DNA of 64,000 nt from contig NC_081412.1 in assembly GCF_030272615.1 (NCBI RefSeq), positions 346,584,169 to 346,648,168 of the forward strand, read 5' to 3'. Made by a program: the position numbers and the translations under genes. Positions 12,961-23,924 of this stretch are shown in pieces (the first letter of the stretch is position 1; every line of letters starts with the position of its first letter). This DNA is from Cryptomeria japonica. Its lineage: Eukaryota; Streptophyta; Pinopsida; Cupressales; Cupressaceae. The notes beneath the pieces were generated by a model that saw only the letters and a program-made list of their open reading frames with translations, was not told where the DNA came from and searched no databases.

Positions 12961-13490
12961 GGTTAGCACTTTCCATAGTCTGTAGAATTTACAAGATTAC
13001 TTCTGGAATCAACTGTGTATGGTTTTTTATCATTGATGACATTTAGATCACACTCAGCAATATATCATCACGAAGAGGAGTGTGAAGAATGGGATTGCAG
13101 ACATAGTCTTAAAAAGGGGCAAGGGAGAAGACATGAGGACTGAAGAAAGAGGGACAAAGGAGAGGAAGAAGGGGTAAAGAAAGATAAGCAAATTAAGGAA
13201 AAGAAATGATATAAAACAACAAGAATAAAAGAGAGTAATTAAGAACTTAATAAAATAAAACCAATGAATAAATATGTGAGAATAATTGAGTGAGGAAATA
13301 TAAGCCATAAACAGTTGATTCCAGAACAATCTTTCAAACTCCTGAAGCATGCCAACTCATTAACGCTAGTTAAACTCAACAAAAGACAATTAAAAGTTCT
13401 CCATGATTATTCCACCTGCAGACCTTCTCTACCACACACTCGAGCAAGAAAAAATATTATTTTCTAATAATTAAAGTTTCAGGAAATCAC
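12961..13490. other. Purine-rich noncoding stretch
   Basis: The plus strand is rich in AAG/GAGG between about 13075 and 13260. No gene or element ends recognised. Confidence 0.4.
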
Positions 13491-13499
13491 CGAAACTTC

Positions 13500-14000
13500 A
13501 AAGGCAATCCCTCGAAGTGTGGAGCTCCTTCAGCCTTAGCCACAAGGACAAATCTATGTTGATCCCCACTAAAAAGGGGAACTGCTCAATGCCCACATTG
13601 GCCAGACAAATTGCTGTAGGATTGGCTTCCCTACAGCAATGATTAAAATTTGTTTTCTGGAAAGACTCCTTCAGCACAATGGCTTCTTTGATTAAGCAAT
13701 AGTCTCGAGTTTTCTAGGGATCTATCCACATACCTCAAATAACCATCATGTAATCTCCTTCCACCACCAAGTGTTGGATCTGCACTTTCTTGGCTGACCT
13801 AAGGTCCTTGAGCAAAACCAAGCTTCAGCTTCGTTATTGGACCCCTTGGGTAAAAGAAAAGATTCCCCCAACACCAGGGGTCCCTGAACATCTCTTATCA
13901 CACATCCATCACCAGCACAGCCCAAATTCCATCTAGAGGCCCCATCAAAATTACAATTAGAGTTTTTTCTTGCCTCATTAACAGAGGTGGTATATATAAT
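13500..14000 (-). pseudogene. Decayed RNase H domain of a LINE-type element
   Basis: On the minus strand 13990-13830 reads as the start of an RVT_3-type RNase H: N-F-D-G-A-S-x-W-N-L-G-x-A-G, V-I-R-D-V-Q-G, and N-N-E-A-E-A, giving the first two catalytic acidic positions (Asp of FDGAS, Glu of NEAEA). A one-base frameshift follows, after which the next frame gives L-R-S-A-K-K-V-Q-I-Q-H-L-V-V-E-G-D (third Asp). Further on, 13660-13580 keeps an 'H-C-C-R-E-A-N-x-x-A-x-x-L-A-N' block typical of the domain end. This is the C-terminal domain of ORF2 in many plant LINEs; no matching RT was found upstream. Confidence 0.65.
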
Positions 14001-14129
14001 CTTTATTAGGTAGGTAAATAGATTTACAAGCACTAGCTGGATAAGGCCAAACACATGTAAACTGCTCCAAAGCTGGGCATGCAAATATACCTCAGTTAGT
14101 CTAGCTTGCAGTTGAGAATATCATGGTGC

Positions 14130-15330
14130 AATAGGCCATGTGTATAATGAGGTACCTATTGCTTCCTTCCGTTGGAAAAAAAAGTCATCCAATAGTATTA
14201 GTGGTATTTGGAATCCCATGATGAACCTAATTGGGAAACCTTTGTCAAAATTTTGCTAGTTCAATTTAGCCCTAGGCCCTATGAGGATTTTACTAGCGCA
14301 CTCACCAAACTCTGTCAAACAAGAACAATTTAAAAATACCACATAAAACTTGAAAAACTAACTAATCATACTCAAGGCTTATCTAACACCTTTTTCATGA
14401 GTTATTTCATTAATGGCCTTAAGCATCCAATCTGTCTTGGGTTAAAATGTTCAAACATACTGACATGATGGAAGCTTTGGGATGGGCCAAACCAGTGAAA
14501 GATAAGCTCACTAAACATCAATTTTTAAATTTTGTTCCATTCAAGAATACCACCCACAACGCAATCTTCTAACCCCACCTCCAAAAACAACCCCCAATAA
14601 ATGCCTTACAAAGGTCAAAATGCAAGCTTGACAAAAAAGGGGCTCTGTCATAACTATGACAAAAAATTAACACGAGGACATAAATGTGTGGAAAAAAAAG
14701 TTGTATCTACTAGACATTGAGTCACCTCATAATGAAGAGGATTGGGATGATGCTCAAGAAACCCAATAGGAGTCAAAGTCAACCCCAAGAAAATTCATGC
14801 CATGTAAAATTGGCCAAAGCCCAAGACACTCTAAGCCTCCATGGATTCTTCGGTCTTACTAGCTATTATTGGGAATTTGTCATGGACTATGCACAAATTG
14901 CTGCCCCATTGACTACCATGCTTACAAAAGATAATTTCTCATGGTTAGATGCATCAAATGCCTTTGGTATCTTAAAACAAGCTATGTGTATTAAACCTGT
15001 TTTATCCATGCTGGATTTATACAAGCCATTTGTCATTGAAAGTGATGTTTGAGGCAATGGAATCAATGTTATTCCCATGCAAAGTCACCCCATTGTTTTC
15101 ACCAGCAAGGCCCTCTTTGAGCGCAATTTGGTATGCTCCACCTACAAAAAAGAAATGATGGCATGCAAACAAGTGGCAACCATACTTGGTGGGTGAAATT
15201 TTAATATCGACACAAATCACCGCAATCTCAAATACTTGCTAGAACAAAGGTATCCTCTACAACTCAGCAAACTCGTCGGATATGACTATGAGATCACTTA
15301 TAAGAAGCAAAAAAATATGTGATCATTAAT
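14130..15330 (+). pseudogene. Gypsy remnant: gag joined to RT end and RNase H
   Basis: Frames on the + strand between 14200 and 14700 give a gypsy gag (PNSVKQEQFKN..., LANHTQGLS-like block, GLK-P-I block) ending in a knuckle-like C-x2-[Y]-x5-G-H-K-C block and a KKLYLLD tail. Directly after, 14800-15050 gives the RT connection and RNase H start: L-H-G-F-F-G-L-T-S-Y-Y-W-E-F-V, A-P-L-T-T-M-L-T-K, F-V-I-E-S-D, then a stop, then I-V-F-T-S-K-A-L-F-E-R-N and T-N-H-R-N-L-K-Y-L-L-E-Q up to about 15320. The protease and most of RT are missing between gag and RT, so the element is internally deleted as well as decayed. No LTR assigned. Confidence 0.65.
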
Positions 15331-15439
15331 GCTCTCTCCTCCCAATCACATGACCATGTTTTCCTATGTGCAATATACATGCCACTACCCAAATGGATGC
15401 ATTAATTGCAACAAGAATGACAACATGACCAAACCATGC

Positions 15440-15639
15440 AACATCTTGTTCACCCACTCTCTCCAAGTCTTGCCTCATCACTTGAGCACTCTAGGGAAGA
15501 ACTTAGAAGGAAGACAACGTGTTTCCTATGCAGGGAACCATGGACTCCAGGACAAAGAGCCTTTGAAAAGGGAAGATACATTATATTGAGGTGGTTTTTG
15601 ATGAGGAGGAAGAGACTATAATACCTGTACATTTGGGAA
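15440..15639 (+). pseudogene. Gypsy gag zinc-knuckle remnant (left part of split element)
   Basis: Frame 15436-15621 contains C-F-L-C-R-E-P-W-T-P-G-Q, a well-known gag C-terminal block of plant gypsy elements, with the distal Cys/His replaced. The reading continues, after removal of the inserted 15645-18725 element, into the protease at 18800. The two halves therefore belong to one older gypsy copy. Confidence 0.55.
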
Positions 15640-15644
15640 AGAAT
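15640..15644. repeat. TSD AGAAT, left copy
   Basis: 5 bp direct repeat immediately before the TGTAATGTCCC start of the LTR; matches 18726-18730. Confidence 0.8.
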
Positions 15645-16563
15645 TGTAATGTCCCATTTTGGGAGGACACTAAATCTTGCCCAATATACTTGTAGAATTA
15701 TTGCAGGCCATGTATTTTCAATCTGCTGTGGTAATTTAAATAGATTCAATTCAATGTTGTTTCCCTATTTAGAAGCATAGGTCTGCTGTTTATATCAATC
15801 TGATCTGCTGCCTATACTCAGATATCTATATATATATATATATATATATATCTGTGTGTGTGTGTGTGTGTCTGAGAATCCTTTCTATTCATCAGGTCTG
15901 ATTCTGTGGTTATTGATTTAATGTTTCCTCTTCTTTTCCTTCGATGCCTGCTTTTTATTGTTTGCAGATTTGCATTTGTGTTCTGATCTCTTTGATAAAT
16001 GTTCATATCATTCTTCTCGATTTTCTTATGATTCTGATTTAGGTCTAATCCTAGATCTGCTTCTAATGCTTCAGATATTTTTGTTATATTCCATGGATCC
16101 TTCCTTCTCAAATGAAAACTTCTCCACTTTAAATCCTCCTATGTGAGGGAGAGTCGCACCCTTTAACCATGTCTGCCCCTTTGCAAGTGTCACAACCTTT
16201 CATAATTAACATTCTTTGAAAGAGTCACAACCCTTTATCATTTCTTCTTATTGAAGGAACCAATTTCTTATTTTCTTCTCATTCCTCTTACATATCTTCT
16301 ATTCTTTCTTTTTTACTCCATCCTTCTCTCCCTTTCAAATGAAGTTGTCTTCTCCCATTTATATCTCATGTTTGAGGGAGTCACAACTTTTCATCTCATG
16401 CCTTTTGACCATTCATTAAACTTAACTAAACTTTAGTTATGGATATGTTTAATTTGATTCTTTTATATATATAATTTAAATTTCATATTTTTTTATTCTT
16501 TTCCATTTTAATTTTATCATTATTGTTTATTATTAAATCCAATTTCAAAAAGGGGACATTATA
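15645..16563 (-). repeat. 3' LTR of the non-autonomous element
   Basis: 919 bp, starts TGTAATGTCCC and ends GGGGACATTATA (plus strand). It differs from the other LTR mainly by a longer TA/TG microsatellite at 15824-15872. Confidence 0.85.
15824..15872. repeat. (TA)n(TG)n microsatellite in LTR
   Basis: Run of TA followed by a run of TG dinucleotides. The paired LTR has only a short TATATATATGTGTATG at 18021-18038, so the repeat changed length after insertion. Confidence 0.9.
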
Positions 16564-16577
16564 GTCCACCCTTCCCA
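16564..16577 (-). other. Polypurine tract
   Basis: On the minus strand this reads GGGAAGGGTGGAC directly before the 3' LTR; it primes plus-strand DNA synthesis. Confidence 0.7.
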
Positions 16578-16769
16578 AAATTGCTTGTCCTCAAGCAATG
16601 ATCATGGAGTTTTCAAAATGATTCTCATTATGAAATGGCTTTGGAAATACACATGGAATAAACATGCTGAAAATACATCAGACATGAAACAAACATAGAG
16701 AATACACATAAAACATGGAGCAAACATATGCAAACACGGAGCATACACGCGGAAACACATATTGTTAGG

Positions 16770-17665
16770 TCCTTGACACTCACTAATAGTATCCTCTACA
16801 TTCACTTAAGAATGTCCTTAGCACTCACTAAGAATGCTCACGGCACTTGCTAAGAATGCTCCAGACATTCACTAAGAATGTTTCTAGCACTCACTAAGAA
16901 TACTCCTAGCACTTGCTAAGAGTGCCCCCAAACATTCACTAAGAATGTTCCTAACACTCACTAAGGGTGCGGTCTCATGAGGGGCTTAAGCTTCTATTTT
17001 CATGGAGCGGGAGGTCCCATGAAACAAAAAAAATTATGCTACAGGTTTATTTAAAATCTTTTCCTAAAAAAATGCAGCCCCTACTTTTTAGGACTGCATA
17101 TTTCAGCGGGTGAACTTGGGGTGGGGCTAGAAATTGCCCCACTAGCTTAGGGATAATATTTGCCACTTGTCACATATTTAAGTTTAGATTGCTGTTAAAA
17201 AATAACTTTGGAGGGAAAATAAGTTTTTTAGCTTGTTTTTCTCATTAAAGAAAGAATAGAAGACAAAGCTATGTATCCATGAGACCACCAACTTCCTTAA
17301 ATTTCGGAGCTTAAATTTTTAAGCAGAACTGTGCTACAAATTTCACGGAACCGCCCGCTTTAAAAAAATTCCTAAAAGTCCTCTGCAGAACCTGCTCCCT
17401 TTTTTAGGAAGCCCCCCTCCATGGGACCCCAGCCTAAGAATGCTCCTGGCATTCACTAAGAATGCTCCTGGCACTTGCTAAGAGTGCCCCCAAACATTCA
17501 CTGAGAATGTTCCCAGCACTCACTAAGAATGCCCCTAGCACTCACTAAGAATGCCCCTAGCACTCACTAAGAATGCTCCTGGCACTTGCTAAGAGTGCCC
17601 CCAAATGTTCACTGAGAATGTTCCTAGCACTCACTAAGAATGCTCCTAGCATTCACTAAGAATGC
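16770..17665. repeat. 22 bp tandem array, split by a MITE
   Basis: Units of about 22 bp built on AGCACTCACTAAGAATGCCCCT, with variants (CACTTGCTAAGAGTGCCCCC, CATTCACTAAGAATGTTCCT), run from about 16770 to 16974 and again from 17435 to 17665. The break is a MITE at 16975-17434. The array occupies the interior of the non-autonomous LTR element where gag-pol would otherwise be. Confidence 0.85.
16975..17434. mobile_element. Harbinger/Tourist-like MITE
   Basis: 460 bp insert flanked by TAA on both sides (16972-16974 and 17435-17437), the 3 bp target typical of PIF/Harbinger. Terminal inverted repeats align: left GGGTGCGGTCTCATGAGGGG, right (reverse complement) GGCTGGGGTCCCATGGAGGG, with three mismatches and one gap. 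It has no coding capacity. Removing the insert and one TAA restores a normal 22 bp array unit, confirming the boundaries. Confidence 0.8.
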
Positions 17666-17830
17666 CTTGATTTCTTACTGGATGTTTCTCCATCACAGCC
17701 TTCTTCTATCATATGTATTTGTCCTCTTTTGCATTGATGGTTATAGCTCCATGGTTCTTTACATTTGAAACATAGACTCTTCTTCTTTAATCCAAGCTGG
17801 CAGCCTTTTTCCCCAGGAGGGCAGGAACAT

Positions 17831-17842
17831 GCTCTGATACCA
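17831..17842 (-). other. Primer-binding site (initiator tRNA-Met)
   Basis: Plus strand GCTCTGATACCA, i.e. TGGTATCAGAGC on the minus strand, two bases inside the 5' LTR. Confidence 0.9.
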
Positions 17843-17844
17843 CT

Positions 17845-18725
17845 TGTAATGTCCCATTTTGGGAGGACACTAAATCTTGCCCAATATACTTGTAGAATTA
17901 TTGCAGGCTATGTATTTTCAGTCTGCTGTGGTAATTTGGATAGATTCAATTCAATGTTGTTTCCCTCTTTAAATGCACAGGTCTGCTGTTTATATCAATC
18001 TGATCTGCTGCCTATACTCAGATATATATATGTGTATGAGAATCCTTTCTATTCATCAGGTCTGATTCTGTGGTTATTGATTTAATGTTTCCTCTTTTTT
18101 TCCATCGATGCCTGCTTTTTATTGTTTGCAGATTTGTATTTGTGTTCTGATCTCTTTGATAAATGTTCATATCATTCTTCCAGATTTTCTTATGATTCTG
18201 ATTTAGGTCTGCTCCTAGATCTGCTTCTAATGCTTCAGATATTTTTGTTCTATTACATGGATACTTCCTTCTCAAATAAAAACTTCTCCACTTTATATCC
18301 TCCTATGTGAGGGAGAGTCACACCCTTTCACCATGTCTGCCCCTTTGCAAGGGTCACAACCTTTCATAATTAACACTCTTTGAAAGAGTCACAACCCTTT
18401 ATCATTTCTGCTTATTGAAGGAACCAATTTCTTATTTTCTTCTCATTCCTCTTACACATCTTCCATTCTTTCTTTTTTACTCCATCCTTCTCTCCCTTTC
18501 AAATGAAGTTGTCTTCTCCCATTTATATCTCATGTTTGAGGGAGACAACTTTTCATCTCATGCCTTTTGACCATTCATTAAACTTAGCTAAATTTTAGTT
18601 ATGGATATGTTTAATTTGATTCTTTTATATTTATAATTTAAATTTCATATTTTTTTATTCTTTTACATTTTAATTTTATCATTATTGTTTATTATTAAAT
18701 CCAATTTCAAAAAGGGGACATTACA
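17845..18725 (-). repeat. 5' LTR of the non-autonomous element
   Basis: 881 bp, TGTAATGTCCC...GGGGACATTACA in plus-strand reading; partner of 15645-16563. Confidence 0.85.
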
Positions 18726-18730
18726 AGAAT
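18726..18730. repeat. TSD AGAAT, right copy
   Basis: Matches 15640-15644. Confidence 0.8.
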
Positions 18731-19647
18731 CTCAAGGATAAGAGTACCAAGGGAGGTACACTTGCTTCTCTCTAATACACTAAGGTATAATCCCTTTAGG
18801 TTCCAAGGAGTTTTGTGTGGACATCATAGTACTTCTTGTTGGTGGTGCCACTCATAATTACATTGATGAGGGTTTAGTAGTGAAAAGGGGTCTACATGCA
18901 AACGAAATTGAAGGCTTTAATGTGGTAGTAGCTGATGGGTATACTATCCCTTGTAAGAAGACCAATAATCTCAACATCCTCATTGGTGAGCACACAATTT
19001 GTGATGACTTCTATGTTATCAGTTTAGGTGGGACTGACATAATACTTGAGAGTTCAATGGTTATATTCACTTGGTGAAATTTCTCAAAATTATCAGATCA
19101 TGGAGTTCAGCTTTCAGCATGAGGGGAGGAGGTGACATTGAAGGGCATTCCTCACACTACCTCATCAAATGATAGCTAGAAGAATCGAAGCTATCAGCAA
19201 CAATGTTCCCATCTTAACTTTGGGCAAGCAAGTAAATTTCACAAGAGGTGAATTTGCTAAGTGTGTTAGTAGATTATCTTCAAAACAAATATTGGACAAC
19301 AGACTTCCACACGATGATTGCCACTAGTCAGAGACTCTAAAGAGGAAATCAGAAATTATTTATGTGAGCTTGTCAAATTTTATCAAAGTGGCGCAGCGGA
19401 AACAAGGAAGAGCAAAGCCTATTTTTAGGGATTTCGTTGCTTACTTGCAGAAGATTGCTGCAATTTGAGTGAGAGGTTCGAAGGAGGTTCCAATTACAAG
19501 TGTGATGGAGCATTGAATATTCCATAAGAAGATTCACGAACCTCCTAGGCTTATTTGGGATTATAGAATCTCGGGGAGTCACTTCAGGATTAGATAGTGA
19601 CGGAGTGGAGCTTGCTTGATGACAAACAATCTTTGGAAAGCGAGGAC
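18731..19647 (+). pseudogene. Gypsy aspartic protease remnant and 3' end
   Basis: Frame 18817-19077 gives a retropepsin-like domain: G-A-T-H-N-Y-I-D-E-G, F-N-V-V-V-A-D-G, D-D-F-Y-V-I-S-L-G-G-T-D. The catalytic Asp-Ser of the usual 'DSGATHNFI' is replaced by Gly-Gly region residues (VGGATHN), so the active site is lost. The following frames to about 19180 continue the post-protease block. From 19180 to 19620 there is no RT or integrase; a purine tract (GGAAAGCGAGGAC) at 19634-19647 precedes an LTR start. The parent element is thus deleted for RT, RNase H and integrase. Confidence 0.6.
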
Positions 19648-19859
19648 TGTAATGTCTCCCTTTTCAGCCTCGGAGAGTAGGAAGGAGATAATTAATTAAA
19701 TAATTTGTCCTGAGTTGACATTTTTTAGGCAACTTGCATTTAATTAATTAATTATAAAATCACTTGGGTGGTAGAATAAGAATTATAAAGTGATTTCAAA
19801 ATATAATTTTGTGAATGACTTTATTATTTAAGGTTTACAAAAAAGAAAACATCTGGAAA
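19648..19859 (+). repeat. Start of a gypsy 3' LTR
   Basis: Begins TGTAATGTCTCCC right after a polypurine tract. About 210 bp can be followed before different sequence (ATTAATCGGGAGTC type) takes over, so the LTR is interrupted or ends here; its continuation may lie near 26680-26777. Confidence 0.5.
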
Positions 19860-20914
19860 AAATAGCGATTATACCCGATTAATCGGGAGTCGGGGAGCTT
19901 GCCGATTTTTTCCCCAAAAAATCGGATTTAATCGGTCAACCCTGGGTAAACGGTTTTTCCTAAAAAATCAACAAAAAAAAATGAAAATTATGCGATTTAA
20001 ATGTGAACAAAACACAAAAAAAATGCGGAAAAAAACACGTTACCCTAAATGGTGCGAATACAGAGCAGACATGAGTCGAGGGCAAAGAGAATTTTTTTGT
20101 GCAAGTCGAGGGCATAGGCAGGGTCATAGGGTTTGCCGAATGGAGCAGGACGAAACAAATTTAACTCAATCGAAAAATTTCACCGTTAAGAGTTTCTTTC
20201 ATTTCTATAAATAATATTTTTTTGCAATTAATGATTGTGTATTTTATGAAAAAACATCATTGGAAATTCATCTTAGAAAAAGTGTGAAGACTCTTTTGCC
20301 AATAAAGAAATAAAATAAACCATTATATTTGCATCAAATGTAGGTCCATACAATGCATGTAAGAGAGACAAAATTTTCTTTTACAAGGATTTAATAATAA
20401 TATATTATTGGGGTTGATATCGAGGTCGTAGGTTTTTCGTATGTCAAATTAAAAGATTAAAAAATATTCTTAAAACAAACATACGAAAAGTTAGGTGGTG
20501 GGACTTTTCAAAGTTGTTAATCTAGAAGAGGGGCCATAGCTTTCTACTTTATTTAAAAAAAAAATTAATACCTTTAGATATATGTTTTTTAAAACAATGT
20601 CAATTCATTTTTTAATTTTATTTTTTAAAAATATTTAAATTAAATATTTTAAAATATTAAATTAGTTCTTTAATTATAATATATTTAGTATTTGATATAT
20701 GAACTTTAATTTCATGTATTTATTATTTATTATTAATAATACTTAAATTAAATTTTTAAATATACTTATAAATAATGTATTCAATTGTTATATTTTTATG
20801 GATTTTTTATGTATTAAATTTAGTAGTTTAAAATATTTAAATTAGAATTTTACGTATAAAACATTTATTAGTTAACATATTAAATTTAATATATTTATTA
20901 TATATCAAAGTTCC

Positions 20915-21000
20915 TAGACTCGGACTCGGCTCGGACTCGGCAAGGCCGACTCGACTCGTGACTCGGCTATGACTCGGCAACGACTCGACAATGACTCCGC
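20915..21000. repeat. Degenerate GACTCGGC tandem repeat
   Basis: Repeated words GACTCGG/CGACTCG with a 10-17 bp spacing. A related cluster lies at 22080-22291 and weaker ones at 46450-46530 and 47355-47400. Confidence 0.6.
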
Positions 21001-21864
21001 AAAATTAAAAAAACCCTTGAAATTAAGAGATTTTTAACAATTTAAAACTTGTTTCATGCACCCATTATTGAATAAAGCCCAATTATAATGTGTGCTAGCT
21101 TGTTATGCCATGAAAGGCATGCTGGTAGAGTATCTACTTGTTTGGGGCTTCTGTTTAGTATTTTCTTTGGCCAAATTGAAATTTTGGGAGCACCAACATG
21201 AGACATCATGAACATCTTCACTTGGAAACTGTAAGGAATGCTTGTGTATGGTAGCATTAAATAGTGTGCTTTTTGAACTTAGGTTTTACCTTGGGACTAT
21301 AGTTGACCTTGGTCTTTCTTGGACCTCTTAGTTTTTAGGCTATATATATGTTGGATGGAAGGGGGAATTGTGAGGCCAGAAGGGTTTGAAAATATGCTCC
21401 TCAAAGACATGTCCCTTGCCAAAAATAACCTTGTGCCCCATGGGGGGATTTTTTGGGATGTGGGGACAAGTAGGAAATGTCCCCAACTCACCCCCTTTTT
21501 TCAAAATTTTAAGAAACATCCCCGTTGTGAGGTACTCACACATCGCCCCATTGCAAATGAAGACCCCCACTTTTTGCTTTCTAGGGTTAGCTCTTTTAGT
21601 TTTGTTGTTGGTCGTTTTAGTGTCTTAGCCTTTGCATTGAAGGGATTGAGTTTCTCAAAGGTCATCAAATCAGGTGGATCTTCTCAAGGTGAAGTGAAGG
21701 AGGTTAGGTCATTTGAGTGATTAGGGGTTATTTAGATCATTCCTAGGGTTTTTTGTGTACTATCTGGTCACGCTTCAAGTTGCTAAATCAAACCTTGGTT
21801 GAATGCAGTGTTCTCCTAGGTCCTATCCCTTACATCAAGGTCAGAGTGAACTCACCGTAAAAGT

Positions 21865-22030
21865 TTGGAATGTCATCCTGATCCTGAAATGGCCTGAAAT
21901 TTGACTGTCTGGAAATTTGAAGGATCCTCCAAATACTAGATTTTGCATTATAACTCATGGAGGTCCGAAACCACTCTCAAACATCCTGACAATATATATG
22001 GAATATAACTTAAAGTATAAGACACATGAA
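21865..22030 (+). repeat. Dispersed core repeat, copy 1
   Basis: Contains CTGAAATTTGxCTG, CTCCAAAxACTAGAxTTTGCA, GGAGGTCxGAAACCACTC and TCAAACATCCTGA followed by an AATATAACTTAAAGTATA tail. The same ordered blocks recur at 35284-35445 and 47085-47215. Confidence 0.75.
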
Positions 22031-22127
22031 TCCTGACGGAGAGACTAACTTGTCAAACAAGTCAAAACATTGACCTGTCGTGGCCGAGTCTTGGAGCTTG
22101 GACTCAGCGAGTTTTGCCATAACAAGT

Positions 22128-22291
22128 CAGGCGAGTTATGGTCAAAACTCACCGAGCTTGGCTCGACTCGCCAACTCGGCGAACTCGCCTGACTCGCGGT
22201 GAGTTTGAGTAAGGCAAGTTATGGCAAAACTCGCCGAGCTTGGCTCGACTCGCCAACTCGGCGAACTCGCCTGACTCGCGGTGAGTTTGGG
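22128..22291. repeat. 83 bp tandem duplication rich in CTCGCC/GGCGAG
   Basis: Two near-identical units, each with CTTGGCTCGACTCGCCAACT and GGCGAACTCGCCTGACTCG blocks. Internal dyads (CGAG/CTCG) allow strong pairing. Confidence 0.8.
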
Positions 22292-22840
22292 AACTCTGTT
22301 ATATATATTAATAATATTTATATTAGTTTTTTAAATATATTTATATTAAAAAAAAGTTAATTTATCATAATATATTCAAATTTTATAAAAAAAAATTTAT
22401 TACTTATATTTAAATAAAAATTTAATTTATATAGGTGAATTTTTTTTCCGAATTTTTTGCCTTGCCAAATTTTATCCGAATCTTGTTGTTGTTGAACACG
22501 AATTCTAATTCAAACCTTGTGACGGGGGCTGTTGGCATTCGGCTGGTTGCAAGTTGAGGGCACCTACTTATCTTTTCACCAAATAACACAGAAGCATTAT
22601 TCAGGTTTTTATATTTTTCACCAGTTGCTACATGCTTCTAATCTGAACTATATTGTAATCGACATTTTGACATCTATCACCATTTATATATTATTTATGT
22701 TGTGGTATGTTTTGTGCAATGCAATCAATGATATGAATATAAACAACGAAAATCTATTTTCTACAATTCATGTGTTGAAGTGTCCATTTTATTTGCCTAC
22801 AATATCTCTACACTATGGAAATGCTCTTAAATATTAAAAA

Positions 22841-23834
22841 TGTTGCGTTTTGATCAGATTATAATAGGCAGGTAATTTTAAAATTTATCCATGTTTTGAC
22901 CACAATCTGATACTGATAGAATATATATAATCTTCAATCTGACTTATATATATGTTTGATCTGCTGTATATGATCTGCCACAACCGAATTCAACTCCCAC
23001 AAGGAATTTGCTTTGTCACGAATGAAGATTAATCTACAGATAATTATCTACACCTGATGCACTATCCCTCTGCAATACTGATTTACAATAAGGTATATTC
23101 GATCTGATTCAGTAATACGATCTGATCTTATGATATTCGAATAGATAGAATATCAAAGAACCACGAACTATAGTTTACACCCGATCTGATTCGCCTTGAA
23201 TACAATGATTGATCTGCACTAGAATAAATCCAATCTGCTATACTTGGTTTACTGTTGTCTATCACCAATCTGATAACCACGGTCTACAATTTTTCTTTCT
23301 GAACTGTTTGATTCGGTCTGACACAGATTTGTTTTTCCCGATATATTGTATGCTTGTCGATACTATCTGTTAACCATTCGTATGATCCCCATGTATATTA
23401 TCTGAGTGTGATATCGATCTGCCTTTTGGTCTGCACGTAGATCTATGTAATCTGAAAAATTTTATTATATCTATATATGACCCTCCAAGAGGAAGACGCA
23501 TCATACATATATACCAAACCCGTTGGAAGTCGTGACTCTTCATAAGTCAGCTTCCAATAACACAATCGGTTATGAACCGATTCATAATAATTTAAACACA
23601 ATTGGTTATATCTGAACCGATAATAATATGATTTGTTTATTAGCAAATCGGTTAACACATACCAACTCAATATAGTTGATTGCACACTAACTAATTCGTA
23701 GATTGAATAAGAAATTAATCAGAGCATTAATTAAGTCGAATTTAACAAATGTCTAAGGCCGATAGGCCAATTAGACATTTGGGTTTGCTATGTCGACCAA
23801 AAGGAATCCGACCATAGCTATATTATCATCAACA
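22841..23834 (-). repeat. 3' LTR of deleted copia element
   Basis: 994 bp, TGTTGCGTTTTGATCAG...ATCATCAACA. Lacks the 190 bp insert seen in the other LTR at the equivalent of 26240. Confidence 0.85.
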
Positions 23835-23924
23835 CTCCCTCTTAGCTAGGGAGGAATCCTTGTTATTCTCTACAAGTCACATCATCTCATCGTGATGACT
23901 AACACAATGACCACACTCATGTGT

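Larger units (their letters stand above)
15645..18725 (-). mobile_element. Intact non-autonomous LTR retrotransposon (LARD/TRIM-like)
   Basis: Two direct LTRs (15645-16563 and 17845-18725) flank a 1.28 kb interior without any protein-coding sequence. The plus strand shows GCTCTGATACCA at 17831-17842, the reverse complement of the primer-binding site for initiator tRNA-Met, two bases from the right LTR, and a polypurine tract complement at 16564-16577 beside the left LTR; the element therefore runs on the minus strand. TSD AGAAT is exact on both sides. The interior consists of a 22 bp tandem array interrupted by a MITE. Without gag or pol it must have moved using proteins of another element. 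Confidence 0.85.
19860..22840. repeat. Composite of unclassified repeats
   Basis: Starts with a T-rich block containing GCCGATTTTTTCCCC and ATCGG motifs, mirrored at 26580-26640 beyond the nested copia element. Inside are a TCGG/CTCGACTC array (20915-21000), a G/C-run block (21350-21580), one copy of a dispersed core repeat (21865-22030), an 83 bp tandem duplication (22128-22291), and very AT-rich filler (20560-20910, 22300-22440). ORFs here resemble no protein family. Confidence 0.45.

Noticed and set aside
16770-17665. Regularly spaced 22 bp repeats as a CRISPR-like array
   Set aside because: The repeats are contiguous with no unique spacers, the sequence is plant nuclear DNA, and the array lies inside an LTR element.
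21319-21720. 133-residue plus-strand ORF as a gene
   Set aside because: Three overlapping frames are open across a low-complexity G/C-run block and no family is recognised.
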